This document shows positions 23,001 through 32,000 of a stretch of 64,000 nucleotides of DNA, one piece after another. Source of the stretch: Lytechinus variegatus (lineage: Eukaryota > Echinodermata > Echinoidea > Temnopleuroida > Toxopneustidae); assembly GCF_018143015.1 (NCBI RefSeq), contig NC_054743.1, forward strand, positions 36,769,243 to 36,833,242. The letters are read 5' to 3'. The notes below the pieces were generated by a model. It did not search any database, was not told where the DNA came from, and saw nothing but the letters and a program-made list of their open reading frames with translations. Position 1 is the stretch's first letter, and the number at the start of each line of letters is the position of its first letter. The position numbers and the translations under genes are program-made.

Positions 23001-26000
23001 AAATCTGAAAATGGGGTATACAAATTTTTATTTTTTGAAATTTCATTATTTTTTTTAAAATTTCATTTTCATTCTTTTTCATTTCATTTCATATCAGTTG
23101 TGAAACCATGTGGTCCAGTGCTAACTCACACTTACATAGCAATGAGAGGTTTATATGTTAACTTTATACAGGGATTATAGACTAGTGCTGCAAGTCAGGC
23201 GGCATGTTCGGGTTCGGTTCGGCAGGGTTCGGCAATTTTTTCTGAACTTTGGTTCGGTTCGGGGTTTGGCAATAAATGACAAATTAAATTTAAGGTTGGC
23301 CTTGAGTCTGGCCTGGGATTAGCTTGGTCACAGTCCATGGTCACAAAGCCCAATATTATTTAATTATGTAATCTAAAGACCCTGATAATGTTCTACTAGA
23401 TATAAATTTTACAAATGACTCTATTTACAATTTCATGAGCTATACCATAATTTTGTTGATCTCAGCAGAACTGAGGATGCATCAATTTGCTTTTGCTTTT
23501 GGTGAGTTCTGCAGTTGTCATTTGCAGTTGGACATTAACTTTTGGTGATAAATTCTCAATCTGAAGTACAGATTTTTATTCAGATTGAAAATGGCAGAAA
23601 TGAGTAGATTTTGGCAGCAGTGTACTTGTTATGAATTTCTTCACTGTTGGTCCCCATCATGTTCAGGAGCTGTTTTTTCGATTGTGAATGCAGTGACAAA
23701 GTACTCTATTAGGATGCATGCAATTTTTTATGTGGTATGTATCAGTATGTCAATCTGGGGCCGATTGCACGAAAGGGTCTTTCCAAGGACCATCTTTCGT
23801 GTCGCCCACCTTTTATGATACGCTGTATGCAGGATATTTCTCAAATTTATGATAAGCAAATAAAATTTGTTAGCTAGCTTTTAAATCAATTTTTACACAA
23901 TTTCACTACATGTAGTTTTCTTTAAAGTGCATAAAGTGTGCTCCTTCAGTTTAATATACAGAGTGAGGTTTATGATTTTTTTTATTAATACACCTCAGAA
24001 ATTGCTAATTCAATTAGAGGGATTGCCAATCTCACGAAAGAGTCCTTTCTCCCAAATAATTTGATGCAATTTTAGATGTACATTTGGATGATCAGGAAGT
24101 ATTCTTTGCTGTGATGTAAAATTTGATTCGTGCCTATAAAGTGAGGCATGTCTGCAATGAATGAATTTTGATGTCCATGAAATCAAGAGTTGCAGTAAAA
24201 TAGTTTGCAAAATTTATTGATTTTAAATAAACAAACCAACATCAGAATGAGAATCATTTCAGAAACATTTTTGTTAATCAAGAAAAAAAATGAAGAAGAT
24301 TGTTTGACCTATTTTCTTTAGGGGAGGGGGGGGGGGGGTTGCAGAAGCATTGAAATGGTTCTATCTTTCGTTGTCCATGCCCTACCTACTTCATTCCATC
24401 CATCCATCCTTTACAGGTCTCACACACATACGGACGTCTGAAAAAGAAACAGAGATTGACTTGGTCACGCCTGGTGCCTTTCTTTCGTGACGTCTTCCAG
24501 TCGACATTGTTTCTTTCTAGCAATGTCTCAATGGTCATATCTGCATTCTGTGTATTTAGGTACCTTCCAAAGTGCATGTGAATCGGAGTCGTATAGTGAC
24601 GACAATCACAAGGCAGCACACTTCCAATGTATTCATCTTTTGTTCAACGGATGATTTCAAAGTGGGAGAAAAACAATTATGAAAAACCAGTATACTTTTA
24701 TATACAGTAGAGGAAATATATTTTTTTTAAAACTCAAATGGAAGCTGAATTTCTGTTAACAAAGAATGTAATACATAGGCTTTGTGTTCCCTTCTTGTTC
24801 ACAAATTCTGGCTTGCCTTATGATTGAAATTGATTTTGGTACAATGTATGCGTAAAAGAATTTTTTTTAACGTCATTGACATCTTTTTGTTGTATTTCGA
24901 TCATTCATGGTTTCACTAATCTCACTTCTGTGCAGAGTTCAGAAGAGTCCTCTCTAATTCTTTTTTTCATCAACTTCAATTATCAATTCCTCTTTTCCAA
25001 CTGACAAATTTTGATTAGTTTTTTAATCTGATTATGTGTGTTATTTCATACTTCTTACTCCATGTATTTGTTCATGTACCACTAATTATACTTGGCAAGC
25101 CAGAATTTGCAGTCTAGTTTATGAGTATGCTATTATGTTATGCTTGAAATCGCATCTTGTTGAAAAAAAACGCGTTCATTGTAATATGAACAAGCTTTCA
25201 GAAGCAGCCAAGGCTTTTTCTTTGTTTCATATTTTCAAACTAGATCACTACTAGTGAGTTTTATTTTGCAAAGTTTTTACTTGCATCAACTATCTAGCAC
25301 TTTCAGTAGGGCATTTCATAATAGCTTTCTCATATTCTTTCAGGCTCCCCACTGCATTTTTTTCTTCAAAAATTCTTTCCTGTAAAAAAAATGTCTTTGT
25401 GTTTGTTGTGTATTACAGATATCCGCCTTAGTTCGAAAACGAAGTTGGCCGTATTTTCAAAAGGGTCTGCCTGTGGAAATCCTGCAGTCTACCGCTTTTT
25501 TGTCCACCAATGCCGCCCTCTTCATGAATTTTATTTGTGTTTATAGGTACTGTAAAATGTAAATCACCATGGGGGAAAAAATTAGAAGACATTTAGAGTT
25601 GGGAACTTGGGATTGGGATGATTGTGTCAAAAAATAAATGATTGTTTATCTTTAGTTACATGTATCAAATAGACGGTGGACCTTTTAATTACAATTTTAC
25701 AATTCAATAGTTTACTTCTTTTCATTCCCAAATATATTTTATAAATTATACGGTACATTTATTTCCAGGGTTTGGGCAAATCTTTTCATCTTATTTATTT
25801 AATTTTTATTTTCAGGTTTTTGTTTTAGTTCACTTAGATAATTTGCACCATCACTTTAGTGACCATCAACATGATCTGCACCTTTTCCTATTTTTAGTAT
25901 AAAATATTTTTAATTTCATGATAACCAGCAGAGATAAACAGTTAAAGAATGATGCTTCTTGTCATGCTTAAGAAAGAAAAGCGAAATTGCACCCTTCATC

Positions 26001-29000
26001 CGATACATGTTATTTTTCTTTATTAATCCAATTAACTACATATTGATGTTTAAATAAATGTATGAAGAGTATTGCACCCATACTTATGTTCTCTTTTTAT
26101 CAATGAGGTACTGGTTTACAATGTTTTGAAGTTAAATCCAACTATTTCAAGTTTTCCAACATTCCAACTATTTTCAATTCTATCAGAAATCTTAATTTGT
26201 ACTTTGTATGCTTCAGTATTATTTGTACGAGATGTCCTTAAAAAATAATATTTTTATCAAATAATCTCTATTTCCCCTAGAATTGATTAAAAACTTTTTA
26301 CAAAAAAATTATTGTGCGGAGACTTTGAGATTATGTCATTTATTATCGCAAGTAAATTCATTTTTATATTCAAAACTTTAAATCAGTACCTTAAATATTC
26401 TATTTGTTTTGCATAAAGTTTACCTCAAACTAATTTTGATTCTCTTGAATACAAACTTTGTTTAATGTTGAGCTTACAAAAAAAGAATAAAACCCATATT
26501 TTTTTCTGTTCAAACTTCTTTCACATTCCTGTAATTATCAGGTACTTGAATTTCAATGATTTATGCCAGTGGGGAAAAATGTTATTAATAAAAAAAGACA
26601 TTCTGAAATACCAATAGAAGTCTATGACTTATAAGAAGAAGAACTATTCAAATTCATGGCAGAATTATTAATATCATAATGAATACTATCAGCACAATAT
26701 CTTGTATTTTTTTTTACTTCAAAATCTATAATGCATATACATATAGGGGATAGTGACAGAAGTGACTGTTATCTCCTACATTTTTTTGCATATTTCTACA
26801 AAAATAAATCAATTGACCATTGTACCCATTTCTAGCTTAATATGTCCTTTATTTTTTCCTTTTTTTTTCAGACATTTATTTGGAGGTTTTTATACTGGAT
26901 TTGGTTTTATTTCTTCATTTCCTGCCTGCTTTATTGCCATATTGACTGAAAGAAAAAGCAGGTGAGTTGATGACGATGATGATGGAAATTTATTGAAACA
27001 GTGATGATGATTGTGACGGTGGGGATAGTTAGGAATGTGAGAGGATGTTGGTCGTGCTATTGAAGGTGATGGTAGGTTTGATGGTGATTTTTCTGCTGAT
27101 GATGTTGGTAAGGATGTGTAGATGAAAGAAAATTGGTAACACTGATAACGATGGCAGTGATGATTGTGAAGAAGGTGATGATGGTGATGTTGATGATGAT
27201 GATGATGATGGTGATGTTGGTGATGATAATGATGATGATGATGATGGTGATGATGGTGATGATAATGATGATGATGATGATGATAATGATGATGATGATG
27301 GTGATGATGATAGTGGTGATGTTGATGATGATGATGGTGATGATGGTGATGATGATGGTGATAATGATAATGATGTTGATGATGGTGATGATTATGATGA
27401 TTCATGATGATGATGGTGATGATGATGGTGGTGATGGTGATGATGATGGTGATGATGATGCTGATGGTGGTAGTCATTAAAAATTATGAAAACATTAGGT
27501 GGTTTCAAACCGCCTCGATCACAAGAATCCCCGTTAAATTACGAGAACCTTTTAAGGCTAAAAAATACCCGTTAATTATTCCTGCATTCACACCGCCCCG
27601 AAACACATCCTTCGGGATAAGTTCCCGAAGTTACGAGCATGCGCAGTATGGTCTGATAAGCAGGCAAGGCGCGAGATTCAAAATCACTATCCCAGCAGCC
27701 GCCCACGCCGCCGCGCCCAACGACTCGCTGGGCTAAAAGTTCCCGTAATTTGCTTTCACATCGCCAAAATACCTGCGACCTTGGAAAAATCCCCATGAAA
27801 GTTCTCGTAATTTCGCCAAGTACCTACTATTTAGCGGGTATTTTCTTTCGGGGAAATTACGCGTAGTTTGCTTTCACATTACCAAAATACCTGGTATTTT
27901 CTGATCGGGGTAAATTTCCCGATCAGAGAATACCTGGAACTGGCGAACTTCGAGGCGGTCTGAAACCACCTAATAATGGCAGGGATAGTTCTGAAGGTGA
28001 AAGGAGTATCTAAAGTAATCTTGATGGTGAAGATAGGTTTGGTGATAGCGTTGGTAATAATGATGATGTGTAGATTAAAGAACATTAGGAAACAAAATAA
28101 TGATGATGATGATGGAATTATGGAAACAATATGACAGTAGTGATGGTGAGGATATTTATGAAGTTGAAAGGAGTAATGTTGTTCGTGCTATTGAAGGTGA
28201 TGATACATGTAGGTTTGATGGTGATTTTGCGGTTGATGTTGGTAACGATGATAATTAAATAACTTTGGTACAGTAAACTCAATAATGATGGTAATGATGA
28301 CCATGATGGTGGTGATGATGGTAATGATAATGCTGCTGATGATGATGATGAAGATGAATGAAGATGATGGTGGTGATGATGATGATTTATTTACATTACT
28401 ATACTTTTGTCATTGTATTTCAGGAGATCAATGCTAGCACTCTATACAATGAATCTTGTAAGTAGCCTACATCTCTGTGACATCATTATTCCTATTCATT
28501 CCTCGCAGTGATTTTCATTTATAATTTTTTTACAATTGTGTGCACCATTGGTAAAATGTTCAGATTTTGTTTTGTTTTGTATTTTTGCTTTTCTCTTCTT
28601 GATCGTTTCACTATGAAATTTTTGTTGATTAAAATGTAAACTATCAAGAAAGTTTAGAAACAAACATACCTTTACAATTACTTCTTCCTTGCTTGTTAGT
28701 TATTCCACTTTAAAATGTCAGGAAACCAAATCCATGTCCTTTATATTAAAGCAGGTCGTCCTCCTCCTGTTCGGCTGGTCTATAAAGCATTTTGGACTGT
28801 ACATAATAAAAATAAGGAACATTCGTTCAGAATATTTTGAACTTCTTTGTATTGTTTTCCCCATCAGGAAGTAGTATTTAACATTTATCTTTTGGTTGTA
28901 CTTTGTTCATTCATGGTTTTACAGCTGCACAGAAGTGAGACTCGTGAAAGTTTCACTAATCTCACTTCTGTGCAGATTATCCCTCTCTTATTTTTTTTCA

Positions 29001-32000
29001 TCATCTTCAATTATAAACTCCTGGTTTCCAACTGACAGATTTTGATCAATTTTGAATTTGATGATTTGCTGTATTTCATTTTACTATTGCTTCATGTACG
29101 TACCACTAATTATACATGGCAGGCCTTAATTTGTGGTCTAGGTTACGAGTGTATTATATTATGCTTAAAATCGCACTTTGTTAAAAAAGTTTTTAAAAAT
29201 ATGAAGAAAAAAAATCAGCATTCATTGTAACACAAACCATCTCTTCAAAGCAACCAGGGATTTTGCTTTAGTTAGTTATTTTCAAACTATCTCTAAGTTT
29301 TATTTTGCATAGTTATTAATTCAAAATATTGTTAAATGCATATTCTGTGTAATGTTTTCCCATCAGGCCATGGAAGTAGTATTCAACATGTGTAAGCAGA
29401 GGAATTATGTCTCACCAATCAAGAATGGAGAAGTAAGTTCTATTTACTTTGTCCAAAGTTTCTGTTTCTGTTTGTGGTAACTCCCGTAGGAACTCGGCAG
29501 GACAGCATTTTTTGCTGGTAAATGCCAAGCTGGCATATAACCAATTACCTATGAAACGTTTTACGTCTAGGTTAATGAGTCATAGTGGCTGACGTTATAG
29601 AAGACAGATATCACTCTCGGGCCTTTTTATCAAAGTGAAGACAATGGCAGAGTTGGGATTCGAACTCACAACCTTGCGATTATGAGTCCAACGCTCTAAC
29701 CACTACCCTTTGTAACTACTGGACCACACGACCCTTATTAAGTAGATTTAATAATTTTTTATGGCAATATGAGAGGTATCTTTTCCTCGTGTATGATAAT
29801 CAAGAACATTGAAAGTTTGAGATGAAATGGAAGTTCATCTCAGACGCGTTTTCGTGCAATTGTACTAATGTAATGCCAGCAATACAGGCTTTGAAAAACA
29901 ATATTTAAAACGTCCCTTGTATTGTGTCAGTGGATCAATTTCTGATCATTCACGCCAAGCAAGGAATTTTTTTATCATCTTAGAGATAACAAAGAAAATA
30001 TGAATTTGTGAATAATGTGAATTTTTATACACATTATAGGGGTCTACATGTACATGTATAGTACAAGACTATGTTGCCTGGTCAGAATGTTGCACTATGG
30101 GTAATGAACATGGCCAGATCTGGGTAATCGAGGACTTAAAGGACAAGCCCACCCCGACAAAAAGTTCATTTGGATAAGAAAAGAAAAATCCATCTAGAGT
30201 AACACTGAAAATTTCATCAAAATCGGATGTAAAATAAGAAAGTTATGACATTTTGAAATTTCGCTTAATTTCACAAAACAGTTATATGTACATCCTGGTC
30301 TGTATGCAAATGAGGAGACTGATGACATCATCCACTATTTTGTATTTTGTTATCTGAAATATTCTAATTTTCTTCCCTTTGTCAAATGACACACCGATTA
30401 ATTCCTCCATGAACATGTAGAATTAGCGTTGTTTAATACTATATGGTTCAGTCAAGTTGGTCCTTATTGTCAAATCGGTAAAAAATGAAATGTTGAATAT
30501 TTCAAACTATAGTAAACAAAAGAAATAATGAGTGAGGGACATCATCGACCATCTCATTTGCATGTCACTGAGATGTGCATATCACTGTTTTGTGAAAAAT
30601 AAGCAAAACTTTAAAATGTCACAACTTTCTTATTTTACATCCGATTTTGATGAAATTTTCAGCATTATGCTTGTTTGATTTTTCTCTATTCATTCACATC
30701 AACATTTTTCTGGGGTGGACTTGACCTTTAAGGGTGGGCTAGATTAGGGCTGCTGGATCGTATGCCTTTAAAGGACAAGTCCACCCCAACAAAAACATGA
30801 TTAATAAAAAGAGAAAAAATCAACAAGCATAACATTGAAAATTTCATCAAAATCGGATGTAAAATAATAAAGTTATGGCATTTTAAAGTTTCGCTTCATT
30901 TCACAAAACAGTTATATGCTCAACTATTTCTTTTGTATTTTATTATATGCAATATGAAATATTTTTATTTTCTCATCATTGTCATGTGAAATGAAGTTTC
31001 ATTCCTCCCTGAACACATGGAATTCCATTATTTTAACATTTTGTGCTTCAGGCAAGGAGATCTTAATCATCAAATTCGTAAAAATTGAAATATTGTATAA
31101 TTCAAACAATAAAAAACAAAAGAAATAGTGAGTGAGTGATATCATCAACTTTCTCATATTTGGATGTGACTGGCTCGTTAATGTAACTATTTTGTTAAAA
31201 ATAAGCGAAACTTTGAAATGTCATAACTTTCTTATTTTACATCCGATTTTGATGACATTTTCAGCGTTATGCTAGTTTGATTTTTCTCTATTGATTCAAA
31301 TCGACATTTTTCTGAGGTGGACTTGACCTTTAAATGTATACTGGGAGCATACATTAAGAGCTAGAGGGGAAAGGAGGGGGGGGGGGGGGGGGGTTATGAT
31401 CACAAGTAAATTGTAATTGTTGATTATTTATACAAAGCGGTTCCCCCATGACCTCAAAAGGCATATACACACTGCACATTAGTACCTCTTTTTTGGTTTA
31501 GAATTGTATTCAACTGTAATAATTAGTATATTCATTGATTGTATGTATGAAGTAATTAGTCGGTTAGAACAAATATGTCGAGATTAGCAGATTTTCGTGT
31601 TACTATCAAGGGACATGCTCATAACCTTGCTGGTATCTCGTCTCTGTTTATTCATTTTATCATGGTGAACCTGCATGATGTCCAATGTCTACATTTTTGC
31701 TGGAAAAACCTGCTGGTTGTTGGACAAGTGCATACAGGATGGCCAGCTTTAGTAGTGAAATATGCGTTTACAACGTTGTTTGTACATATGGAAACAAATT
31801 AATTTGAGATGTTTAGCTTTGGTTTGCTTCTTGTTGGCCAAGCCTTGTTTTAACCTTAAAAGGCCCAAGGGAAGGGGGGGGGGGTATGGGAAATGATCTG
31901 CCCCCTCACACTTCACATTTTTGCGATAAATCTATTAAAACTTGGAATGCTCTTGCAACGTTTTTTATGTGTTCTTTTTTGTCAAGTCTCGTGCAACTCT

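Noticed and set aside
26890-27480. Long His-rich (minus) and Met-rich (plus) open frames
   Set aside because: They are translations of the (GAT)n array in TMEM135 intron 3; composition alone keeps them open on both strands.
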